Shown here: in pieces, positions 45,710-52,880 of the stretch
Numbering within the stretch: position 1 is the first letter of the stretch
Layout: each line of letters starts with the position of its first letter
Notes under the pieces: generated by a model
Seen by the model: only the letters and a program-made list of their open reading frames with translations
Database searches by the model: none
Told to the model about the DNA's origin: nothing
Assembly (NCBI GenBank): GCA_029212615.1
Contig: JARGPJ010000014.1
Span: 1 to 64,000 of the forward strand
DNA: 64,000 nucleotides
From: Verrucomicrobiales bacterium
GTDB lineage: Bacteria; Verrucomicrobiota; Verrucomicrobiia; Verrucomicrobiales; DEV007
Direction of reading: 5' to 3'
Made by a program: the position numbers and the translations under genes

Positions 45710-46084
45710 ATGTTGTCAGATTACATCCCAGTCGTTATTCAGATCCTTCTCGCTTCAGGTTTTGCTGTGGCGACGCTGATTGCCAGTGCACTCCTTGGCA
45801 AGCGGGCTGTGAGGAATCAAACAAAAGATTCAGCCTACGAATGCGGAATGCTTCCTATCGGCGGCGGACAGGCGAGGTTCAGTGTTAAATTCTACCTCGT
45901 CGCGATGCTTTTCGTCCTTTTCGATATTGAGGTTGTGTTTCTTTATCCCTGGGCAGCCGTTTATAAAGAGCAGATTGCGAGCGGAGCGTCGGTCTTTTTC
46001 TGGTCGATGTTCAGCTTTGTTATGATTCTGTTTGTTGCCTACCTCTACGCCCTTAAAAAAGGGGCTCTCGAATGGCGTAACTGA
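45710..46084 (+). CDS. nuoA: NADH-quinone oxidoreductase subunit A
   Basis: 124 residues with three membrane helices. The loop motif SAYECGMLPIGGGQARFSVK and the second helix FVLFDIEVVFLYPWA, with its conserved Asp-Glu pair, are diagnostic. NuoA is part of the proton-pumping membrane arm of respiratory complex I, near the quinone site. In most bacteria it starts a nuoA-N operon; here no other nuo gene follows. The start codon lies three bases after the T-run of a strong terminator, which leaves unclear how the gene is transcribed. A weak candidate promoter (TGGACG at 45640, TACATT at 45662) would start RNA inside the hairpin. Confidence 0.94.
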   Translation: MLSDYIPVVIQILLASGFAVATLIASALLGKRAVRNQTKDSAYECGMLPIGGGQARFSVKFYLVAMLFVLFDIEVVFLYPWAAVYKEQIASGASVFFWSMFSFVMILFVAYLYALKKGALEWRN

Positions 46085-46127
46085 TCACGCATTGCTGCTG
46101 CGGAGTTTTTCCCGTTTTCTATCTGTT

Positions 46128-46445
46128 ATGGTTCACTTCATCGCCCTTTTTAGACTCCAGAAAGGAACGTCCGAGGAGGAAATCGAAGAGATGATCCGTT
46201 TGAGCAGAACCTGCTTTCACCGGGTGAATGAGGCGCACAATTTCCGTTCCGGCCGGAATATTGAAAAAGAGAACGAATTCGAGTTTTTCATCTCGGCTGA
46301 TTTTGAAAGCAAAGACAAGCTTTCAATGTTTCGTGAAGACCCTAACTATCTTCGATTTGAGACCGAGGTGATCAAGCCTCATACTTCGGCCCGGCGGGAG
46401 TTCCTCTACGAGACGGAGCCGGGGAAAGACCCGAAGTATTCCTGA
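46128..46445 (+). CDS. Small Dabb/ABM-like alpha-beta barrel protein
   Basis: 105 residues from the ATG at 46128; the frame is open upstream but only overlapping nuoA. The start MVHFIALFRLQKGTSEEEIEEMI and the strand FEFFISADFESKDKLSMFREDPNYLRFE give the pattern of a dimeric alpha-beta barrel (stress-responsive Dabb or related ferredoxin-like fold). No active-site residue can be named. It follows nuoA by 43 bases on the same strand. The link to nuoA is probably accidental. Confidence 0.75.
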   Translation: MVHFIALFRLQKGTSEEEIEEMIRLSRTCFHRVNEAHNFRSGRNIEKENEFEFFISADFESKDKLSMFREDPNYLRFETEVIKPHTSARREFLYETEPGKDPKYS

Positions 46446-46497
46446 TTCCCGGCGGGATCAGTGAGGGCGGCTCAGGGAAGTTATTCGTGAGCGGCAT

Positions 46498-46503
46498 TAT
46501 AAT
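46498..46503 (+). promoter_or_regulatory. Consensus -10 box TATAAT upstream of the caspase-like gene
   Basis: TATAAT is a perfect -10 sequence 79 bases before the ATG at 46582. No good -35 box lies 15-18 bases upstream, so it is either activator-dependent or a chance match. Confidence 0.3.
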
Positions 46504-46581
46504 CTTCTTTCAGGCAATAGTCTGAGAAGAAGTTGCAAGCACGCGCATTTGGTTCGTCCAACCTGCAACTACCCGCCGCTG

Positions 46582-48198
46582 ATGAGAAGAATTGCCGCTA
46601 TTCTAACCCGCCTCCTCGTGGTCGCGTCCTTTGTCTCCGGGGCTGAAGTAAACGCCCAAAAACAAGCTCTCGTGATCGGAAACAGTGAGTATTTGCATGC
46701 CCGGCCCCTCGCTAATCCGGGTAATGATGCGACTGCGATGGCGACCTTATTGAGGCAAATCGGCTTCGAGGTCACTTTTCGAATCGACGCGGACTTAAGG
46801 TCGATGCGCGGAGCCCTTCGCGAGTTTGTTGATGCCCTGCCTGTCGATCCGGAACCGGATTCAGTGGCCCTTGTCTACTTCGCGGGACATGGCGTGCAGA
46901 TGAAAGGTGAAAATTTTCTCATTCCTGTCGATGCGGAAATGGCCCGTGACTACGAAGTCCCTGATGAAACCCTGTCGATGAATCTGATCATGCAGGGGCT
47001 TGAATCGGCAGGTGCCGGTCTGAACCTGCTCATTCTTGACTGTTGCCGGAATGACCCTTTTTCCAGGTCCTGGCGCGGCTCCCGAAGTACTTCGAGCGGG
47101 GGACTTGCGATGCCGGGAGGAGCCCCTCAGGGAATGTTTATCGCCTTCTCCACTTCTCCGAACGATGTCGCGGAGGATGGGAAAGGTCGCAACAGTCCCT
47201 ATACAAGCGCCCTTCTAAAGCACCTTCCGAAACCGGGGAGACCATTCGAAGAGGTGTTCAAGGCTGTCGGAGGAGAGGTCGCCCGAACGACGTCGGGAGC
47301 GCAGGAGCCCTGGTTCAACAGTAAGTTCTACGGGGATTTTCAATTTGTCCCGGAAGGGAATTCAATCGCCGGATTCGCATCGACACCTGCAGAAGCGACC
47401 AGAGAGAGGCCATGGGTCAACACGCTCGGGATGGAGTTTCGACCTCTTCCGGGCAATGAAGGCGTTCTCATGGCCGTTAAAGAAACCCGGGTGAGAGATT
47501 TTCGGGCTTTTGTTGAGGCAACGGACTACGTGCAGAAGGGGGGAGCGCATCTCATTTCAATTGTTGAGAAGTCAGGCGGGGGTCACACCACTGAATGGGT
47601 TCTTCGTCCTGAGGGTTCGTGGGAGAATCCGGGAGCGAAGCAAAGCGAGGATCATCCTGTGGTGTGCGTGAATTGGGATGAGGCGAAAGATTTTGCTAAT
47701 TGGTTGTCGGACGAAGAGGGCTTGACCTACCGCCTTCCGAAAGACGCTGAGTGGTCGGCTGCTGCGGGGACGAAACGTTTTCCGTGGGGAAACGAATGGC
47801 CGCCTCCTGCCAACGCGGGTAATTTCTGGGACACGAGAGCAATTGCAGACCTCCCCGGGGACTGGAGGAAATCAATTGTCGGGGGCGCCGGCTATGATGA
47901 CGGCGCGGAACGTACTTCCCGGGTGGGGAGTTATTCGGCGAATGAACATGGATTCTTCGACTTGGCCGGGAATGTTTGGGAGTGGATCCAGGAGGACTAT
48001 CGACCAGACCTGAATCCGCCTTCACTTCTCGATGAGAGCGCCGCTTTACGCGAGCCCGGGGCGGGTTTGAAAGTGCTTCGAGGAGGTGCATGGGATAATT
48101 TTACAGAACTCGATTTTCGAACTGAACTGAGAGATTTTGACCAGCGCGACCGGCGTGATGACGACTACGGATTTCGTGTGGTCCTTGAAGTGAATTAG
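46582..48198 (+). CDS. Exported caspase-like (C14) protein fused to an FGE-fold domain
   Basis: 538 residues from the ATG at 46582; the frame is open to 46549. A signal-like segment covers about 1-25. The caspase-fold domain (about 27-265) has the catalytic His in YFAGHGVQ (H103) and the Cys in LILDCCRNDP (C155 by alignment with the usual DACRN). Residues about 285-538 form a formylglycine-generating-enzyme fold (FVEATDYVQKGG; WDEAKDFANWLS; DLAGNVWEW; VLRGGAWDN). The two cysteines needed for formylglycine synthesis are replaced, so this part is probably a binding module. Such C14-FGE proteins occur in several bacteria; their targets are unknown. Confidence 0.88.
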   Translation: MRRIAAILTRLLVVASFVSGAEVNAQKQALVIGNSEYLHARPLANPGNDATAMATLLRQIGFEVTFRIDADLRSMRGALREFVDALPVDPEPDSVALVYFAGHGVQMKGENFLIPVDAEMARDYEVPDETLSMNLIMQGLESAGAGLNLLILDCCRNDPFSRSWRGSRSTSSGGLAMPGGAPQGMFIAFSTSPNDVAEDGKGRNSPYTSALLKHLPKPGRPFEEVFKAVGGEVARTTSGAQEPWFNSKFYGDFQFVPEGNSIAGFASTPAEATRERPWVNTLGMEFRPLPGNEGVLMAVKETRVRDFRAFVEATDYVQKGGAHLISIVEKSGGGHTTEWVLRPEGSWENPGAKQSEDHPVVCVNWDEAKDFANWLSDEEGLTYRLPKDAEWSAAAGTKRFPWGNEWPPPANAGNFWDTRAIADLPGDWRKSIVGGAGYDDGAERTSRVGSYSANEHGFFDLAGNVWEWIQEDYRPDLNPPSLLDESAALREPGAGLKVLRGGAWDNFTELDFRTELRDFDQRDRRDDDYGFRVVLEVN

Positions 48199-48292
48199 TT
48201 GCCTTCCGGTTCGCGTGCTTGGTATGGAGCCGTGAGAATATTTCATCGGATTTATATTCGGATATCGAGTGCCTTCGAGGGTATCCTTCCGG

Positions 48293-49036
48293 ATGATTAT
48301 TCTCGTCGTTGGAGCCAGTGGTGCGACCGGTCGCCTTCTTGTTGAACGCCTCCTGGGTGAAGGACATAAGGTAAGGGCCGTGGTCAGGTCGGCGGGAAGT
48401 TTGCCGGAGCGCCTTACCGGAAACAGCAATCTAACCGTTATTGAAGCGACTTTGCTGGACTTAAGTGATCCGGAATTCTCTGAACTGGTGGGAGACTGCG
48501 ACTCTGTCGCTTCATGTCTGGGGCACACCCTTTCATTCAAAGGGATCTATGGACAGCCCCGAAGGCTTGTTACTGAGGCGGTGTCCAGATTGTGTCATGC
48601 TTGCCGAACCGTTGAGCGGGAAGCGCCGGTTAAACTGGTCCTCATGAATACGGCGGGGAACCGGAACCGGGGCCTTGATGAGCCGATCTCTCTCGCGCAG
48701 CGGGCGATCATTGGTGCGTTGCGGTTTCTTGTTCCTCCGCATAGAGATAACGAGGAGGCGGCAGAGTATTTACGGTCGAAAATCGGCGTGGAGGACGGGG
48801 CGGTTGAATGGGCTGTGGTCAGGCCGGACACCCTGCTTAATGAGGAGTCGGTTTCCGACTTTCAGGTGTTTGAGTCGCCCATCCGAAGTGCCATCTTTGA
48901 TCCCGGGAAAACGAGTCGGGTTAATGTCGCATCCTTCATGAGTAAGCTACTTCTCGACGATTCCCTATGGGAAGAATGGAAGGGGCGAATGCCGGTGATC
49001 TATAACACAGAAAAACCGGGGCTCGCGGAAAGCTGA
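48293..49036 (+). CDS. NAD(P)-binding atypical SDR (NmrA-like)
   Basis: 247 residues from the ATG at 48293. The nucleotide motif GASGATGRLLVERLL is near residues 7-21, followed by VRAVVRSAGSLPERL and DSVASCLGHTLSF. The usual Tyr-xxx-Lys of classic SDRs is not seen, which fits the atypical a5/NmrA class; HDN..AEEYLR is a later conserved-looking segment (HRDNEEAAEYLR). It could be a flavin or NAD(P) reductase or a redox sensor. Substrate unknown. Its end forms part of a bidirectional terminator. Confidence 0.85.
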   Translation: MIILVVGASGATGRLLVERLLGEGHKVRAVVRSAGSLPERLTGNSNLTVIEATLLDLSDPEFSELVGDCDSVASCLGHTLSFKGIYGQPRRLVTEAVSRLCHACRTVEREAPVKLVLMNTAGNRNRGLDEPISLAQRAIIGALRFLVPPHRDNEEAAEYLRSKIGVEDGAVEWAVVRPDTLLNEESVSDFQVFESPIRSAIFDPGKTSRVNVASFMSKLLLDDSLWEEWKGRMPVIYNTEKPGLAES

Positions 49037-49047
49037 GCGCCCGGTTT
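49013..49047. terminator. Bidirectional terminator between convergent genes
   Basis: AAACCGGGGCTC (49013-49024) pairs with GAGCGCCCGGTTT (49035-49047), with one bulged G. On the minus strand the hairpin is followed by TTTTTCTG and serves the OmpA-like gene (stop at 49055). On the plus strand ACTCTTTTC follows for the SDR gene. Confidence 0.7.
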
Positions 49048-49054
49048 ACTCTTT

Positions 49055-50158
49055 TCAGTCAGCCAGTTTAAAGACAACGACCTGACGATCCTGTGCGAGG
49101 AGGTACTCCGGATCACTGGAGCGAAAGCGAGCTTGGGATTCTCCGTGTCCGACCGCAAGAAGGCGATCTGGAGAGACTCCCTGACTCATGAGGAAATCAA
49201 AAATAGCGTTGGAGCGCCGCTGCGACAGGAGGAGGTTCGCATACTCAGAACCGTCTGCGGACGCGTGCCCTTCGACTACAAAGCGATTTTTTTCGAGGGA
49301 GGAGTCCTGGAGGGCTGAGGCGAGGTTCTGAAGATACTGGTAGGAGTATTCGTCGGCGAGTTCGGTGCTGCCCTTCAGGAATCTAACCGCACTTGTCGCG
49401 AGCTGGGAACTGGAATCAACACGGTAGCTGAGGTTTGCCGGCGGGGTGGCGGGGTAGCTTGCTTTGGGCGCGTTGCTGCCGGGCGGTCTTGAAGTGGAAG
49501 GGCGGTGGGAAGATGTTGGAGGAGGGCTTGCTTCCCCGCTGGCCATGGGGCGGCCATCTTTGACCCGGGTGGCGTAGGCAGGAGGCGAAGCGATTCCTTC
49601 AGGTTTTTCGCGCCCCTGTTTCATGCGGTAGGTTTCGTATCCTTTAGGCATGACCTTTGGATCGATCCTGGTGGTTCGATTCGAAAATGAGGAGGAAGAG
49701 CTGGAGGCGATTGATTTTCCCTTGAGGACCGTAATCATTTTGCTCACATCAATGGGTGCTGGTTGTGGCGCAGGCTTCGGCCTTGGCTTGTAGGAAGGTG
49801 CCGGCTTCGGCGTTGGCTTGTAGGAGGGCGCAGGCTTCGGCGTTGGCTTGTAGGAGGGCGCCGGCTTCGGTGTCGGCTTGTAGGAAGGTGCAGGCTTCGG
49901 TGTTGGCTTGTAGGAGGGCACCGGCTTCGGCGTTGGCTTGTAGGTGGGCGCAGGTCTCGGTGTCGGCTTGTAGGAGGGCACCGGCTTCGGCGTTGGCTTG
50001 TAGGAGGGCGCAGGTCTCGGTGTTGGACGCTGGTTGTTGTGCTGATGAACCTCGATTCCCTTTTGAATGGCTTTCCCAAGGTTGAATTCGGCGCTGGCCG
50101 GAAAGGTCAGCGCAAGAATCACCGTGGCGAGGAGGGGAATGGAATAAGTGGATTTCAT
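49055..50158 (-). CDS. OmpA-like protein with proline-rich repeat stalk
   Basis: 367 residues with a signal peptide (about 1-23). Residues about 43-135 carry eight tandem copies of the ten-residue unit [10 protein letters not shown] with slight changes, plus a degenerate ninth. A disordered part follows. Residues about 255-367 form an OmpA-type peptidoglycan-binding domain ([29 protein letters not shown], then [20 protein letters not shown]); the conserved NxxLSxxRA-like motif is present. A likely role is to link an outer-membrane or periplasmic partner to the cell wall, with the Pro-rich stalk as a spacer. Confidence 0.88.
   Translation of the reverse strand: MKSTYSIPLLATVILALTFPASAEFNLGKAIQKGIEVHQHNNQRPTPRPAPSYKPTPKPVPSYKPTPRPAPTYKPTPKPVPSYKPTPKPAPSYKPTPKPAPSYKPTPKPAPSYKPTPKPAPSYKPRPKPAPQPAPIDVSKMITVLKGKSIASSSSSSFSNRTTRIDPKVMPKGYETYRMKQGREKPEGIASPPAYATRVKDGRPMASGEASPPPTSSHRPSTSRPPGSNAPKASYPATPPANLSYRVDSSSQLATSAVRFLKGSTELADEYSYQYLQNLASALQDSSLEKNRFVVEGHASADGSEYANLLLSQRRSNAIFDFLMSQGVSPDRLLAVGHGESQARFRSSDPEYLLAQDRQVVVFKLAD
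49769..50030 (-). repeat. 30-base tandem repeat inside the OmpA-like gene
   Basis: About eight to nine direct copies of a 30-base unit code for [10 protein letters not shown]. Copies differ by a few synonymous or conservative changes (Ala/Val, Lys/Arg, Ser/Thr). There are no spacers between the copies, so this is not a CRISPR array. Such repeats can gain or lose units. Confidence 0.9.
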
Positions 50159-50366
50159 CTCGAAAAGTAGCTGAGGATTGCTTTCCTAAATGAGACGAAC
50201 CATTCACACGTTCATGCAGAGAGTTTAACGGACAAGCCCCGTTGCTTGAACATCACAAGGCCTCTGATCGTGTTGCCCTGGCGAGAGGTCAGGGGCGAAG
50301 TCGACCCCTTGAAATTAAAAAAAATCGACGTCGCGTAGGAGTCCGTCGAAATCAAAAATGAGGAGC

Positions 50367-51287
50367 TCAGGAATCGGTATCACTTTTCCGACGCTTCCTT
50401 TTGCTGTCGAGAAGCGATGCCTGTTCGCCTGCCAGATCGATGAAACGTTTCGCCACTTTTTTGAGATCGCCGGAGTGAAGTGCTCCGATAGAAAGAGGGG
50501 GGAAGTCAGATGGCAGTTTAATCTTTTTGGTTCCTTTCGGAAGGGTCGCGCCGGGAATGTCGACGGTGACGCCATAGCCAAATCCTTTGGCGGCATAGTT
50601 GGCAATGAGCCCGATTTCGGAGACTTCGACTGAAGTTTCCCATGAGAGATTGCGCGAGGTGAGTCCCTGCTGGAAAAGCTGCGCAACCGGCTCATGTCCG
50701 GGAAGGGAAACCAATGGGTGAAGGATCTGTCCGCCGGGGGCTTTGGAGCTCAGTTCTCTAAACTTGGAAAAGGGTGAAGCCTCCGGTGCGACGATTGCGA
50801 GAGGTAGGTCGATGAGTTTTTCCGATTTGATTCCCGGTCCACACTTGCGATGGAGAATAGCGATAGCGACATCGGCTTCCTGTTTTCGGAGGGCTTCTTC
50901 GATATCCCCGTTATTGTGTTCGCGCAGTGTTAGTCTCAGGGTCGGGAACTCGCTGCGGAGTGATTGCAGCACGTCCGGAAGATGGTTCGTCAAGGCAGCC
51001 GCCGAGGCAGCGAGGCGGAGGTGGCAGCTCTCTTCACCGCTCAGCAGTTCCTGCATCTGACCGAGACGGGAAAAGAAGGGGTAAACAAAGTCGTAGAGTT
51101 CCTCTCCCGCCGGAGTCAGGGCGAAAGGGCGCCGGTGAAAGAGTTTCACGCCGAGGCTTTTCTCCAATTGGAGAATTTGACCGCTGACGGCGGGCTGTTG
51201 AATTCCATAAGGCATCTTTCGAACGGCTTCAGTGATGCCTTCGAATTTTGCTACAAAATAGAACAGCTCAAGGTGATGAACGTTCAT
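50367..51287 (-). CDS. LysR-family transcriptional regulator
   Basis: 306 residues from the ATG at 51287; the longer frame to 51341 is not family-like. The winged helix is at 1-60 (LELFYFVAKFEGITEAVRKM; QPAVSGQILQLEKSLGVKLFHRRPFALTPAGEEL). The effector domain follows from about 85. The C-terminus is basic (KRKRRKSDTDS). LysR proteins usually control the gene divergent from them, here hemL, but that is only a positional inference. The effector is unknown. Confidence 0.9.
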   Translation of the reverse strand: MNVHHLELFYFVAKFEGITEAVRKMPYGIQQPAVSGQILQLEKSLGVKLFHRRPFALTPAGEELYDFVYPFFSRLGQMQELLSGEESCHLRLAASAAALTNHLPDVLQSLRSEFPTLRLTLREHNNGDIEEALRKQEADVAIAILHRKCGPGIKSEKLIDLPLAIVAPEASPFSKFRELSSKAPGGQILHPLVSLPGHEPVAQLFQQGLTSRNLSWETSVEVSEIGLIANYAAKGFGYGVTVDIPGATLPKGTKKIKLPSDFPPLSIGALHSGDLKKVAKRFIDLAGEQASLLDSKRKRRKSDTDS

Positions 51288-51448
51288 GCAGGCAGGTGTG
51301 TGTGTTTTCGGGAAGGGGGAACGTAAGCTAAACGGATGCACTGCAATCGTGTAAACCGAAAAGTAGCTTCAAAAGCTGCAATTTTTCCTGAAACGATCTG
51401 AGAGACGTCGGTTGACGTAATCAGCGGAACAGGATTGAGTGACGTCTT

Positions 51449-52741
51449 ATGTCTAAACGTGATCTGTCGTCAAAATTATTCCGTGCTGCGAAGGAAGTAA
51501 TCCCCGGAGGGGTTAATTCTCCTGTCCGTGCCTTCAAAAATGTCGACGGTGATCCTTTCTTTGTTCAGCGGGCACGGGGATGCCGGATTTGGGATGTCGA
51601 TGGCAATGAGATGATCGACTATGTCGGCACCTGGGGGCCTGCGATCCTTGGCCATGCGCCCTCAGCGGTGATCGATGCGGTGAGTCATGCCGCGAAGGAG
51701 GGGATTAGTTTCGGTATTCCCAACCGGCACGAAATTGAATTGGCACGGATGGTTTGTGACTATGTCCCGTCGGTTGAAAAAGTTCGAATGGTGAGCAGTG
51801 GCACTGAGGCGACGATGACGGCGATTCGTCTCGCGCGCGGCTATACCGGGCGTGACAAGATAATTAAATTCGACGGGTGTTATCATGGTCATGTTGATTC
51901 GCTTCTCGTTGCGGCGGGGAGCGGGGCATTGACTCTTGGAAAACCTGACAGCGCAGGTGTGCCGAAAGACCTCGCCAGTCTTACGATCACGCTCCCTTTC
52001 AATCAGCCTGAAGCGGTCGAAGAGGCTTTTCGTCTCGATGGTGAAAATATTGCCGCCATTATCCTTGAGCCGATTCCAGCGAACGCCGGGCTCATTTTTC
52101 CGAAGGACGGCTATCTACAGTTCCTTCGCGAGATTACGGAAAAATATGGTGCCGTTTTGATTTTTGACGAGGTCATGACCGGGTTTCGTCTTGCCAGGGG
52201 AGGGGTTCAGGAAAGAGTTGGGATCACTCCGGATCTTACCGCGATGGGTAAAGTGATTGGAGGAGGCTTACCGGTAGGTGCCTTTGGAGGAAAGGCTGAG
52301 ATCATGGATTACCTCGCACCTGACGGCCCTGTCTATCAGGCGGGAACCCTTTCCGGGAACCCTCTCGCAATGGTGGCGGGGATCACGCAGCTCAAAGAAA
52401 TGGAGCGTCACAATGGGTGGGAAAGGCTTGAGGAAATCGGGCAACAGTTTGAGGACGGCGTTCGCGCCGTTCTTAAAGAAGCTGGCCGTGATCTGACCCT
52501 GAACCGAATCGGCTCGATGTTTTGCCTCTTCTTCACGGAAGAGGAGATCGTCAATGTGGATGACGTAAAGAAATCTGACTTTGAGGCCTTTAAGCGATTC
52601 TTCTGGGCGGCGCTGGATCGGGGAGTATATTTTGCCCCTTCCCAATATGAGGCCGGTTTTATCTCTCTGGCACATGGTCCCGATGAGATGGAAAAAACGG
52701 CTGAAGTCACCGCTGAAGCGCTTAAGGTAGCTCTCAGTTAA
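51449..52741 (+). CDS. hemL: Glutamate-1-semialdehyde 2,1-aminomutase
   Basis: 430 residues. It makes 5-aminolevulinate, the first committed tetrapyrrole precursor of the C5 pathway. The start IPGGVNSPVRAFKNV, the FDEVMTGFRLARGG Asp for the cofactor ring, and the PLP Lys in MGKVIGGGLPVGAFGG are present, and QAGTLSGNPLAMVAG completes the signature. Haem made from it would serve the c-type haem proteins in the window. No ribosome site is obvious before its ATG. A LysR regulator is divergent, and 161 bases of control region lie between the start codons. Confidence 0.96.
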   Translation: MSKRDLSSKLFRAAKEVIPGGVNSPVRAFKNVDGDPFFVQRARGCRIWDVDGNEMIDYVGTWGPAILGHAPSAVIDAVSHAAKEGISFGIPNRHEIELARMVCDYVPSVEKVRMVSSGTEATMTAIRLARGYTGRDKIIKFDGCYHGHVDSLLVAAGSGALTLGKPDSAGVPKDLASLTITLPFNQPEAVEEAFRLDGENIAAIILEPIPANAGLIFPKDGYLQFLREITEKYGAVLIFDEVMTGFRLARGGVQERVGITPDLTAMGKVIGGGLPVGAFGGKAEIMDYLAPDGPVYQAGTLSGNPLAMVAGITQLKEMERHNGWERLEEIGQQFEDGVRAVLKEAGRDLTLNRIGSMFCLFFTEEEIVNVDDVKKSDFEAFKRFFWAALDRGVYFAPSQYEAGFISLAHGPDEMEKTAEVTAEALKVALS

Positions 52742-52880
52742 TCGAAGCCGGTTGGTTCTCTCTATTGAGCAAAGTGACAATTTTGCTATCTGCTGCCAAT
52801 CTATCTGCAGTGTAAGATCTGACCGCGACCTGATTCCAATCGAGTATTATAAGGCAGGAGTAAATTCCGGCCAATCCATC

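Noticed and set aside
49769..50030. CRISPR-like direct repeats
   Set aside because: The 30-base units are contiguous without spacers and encode an in-frame proline-rich stalk.
51363..51386. Terminator-like hairpin in the LysR-hemL intergenic region
   Set aside because: AGCTT/AAGCT is only a five-pair stem, and a terminator makes little sense between divergent starts. It may be a regulator site but cannot be supported.
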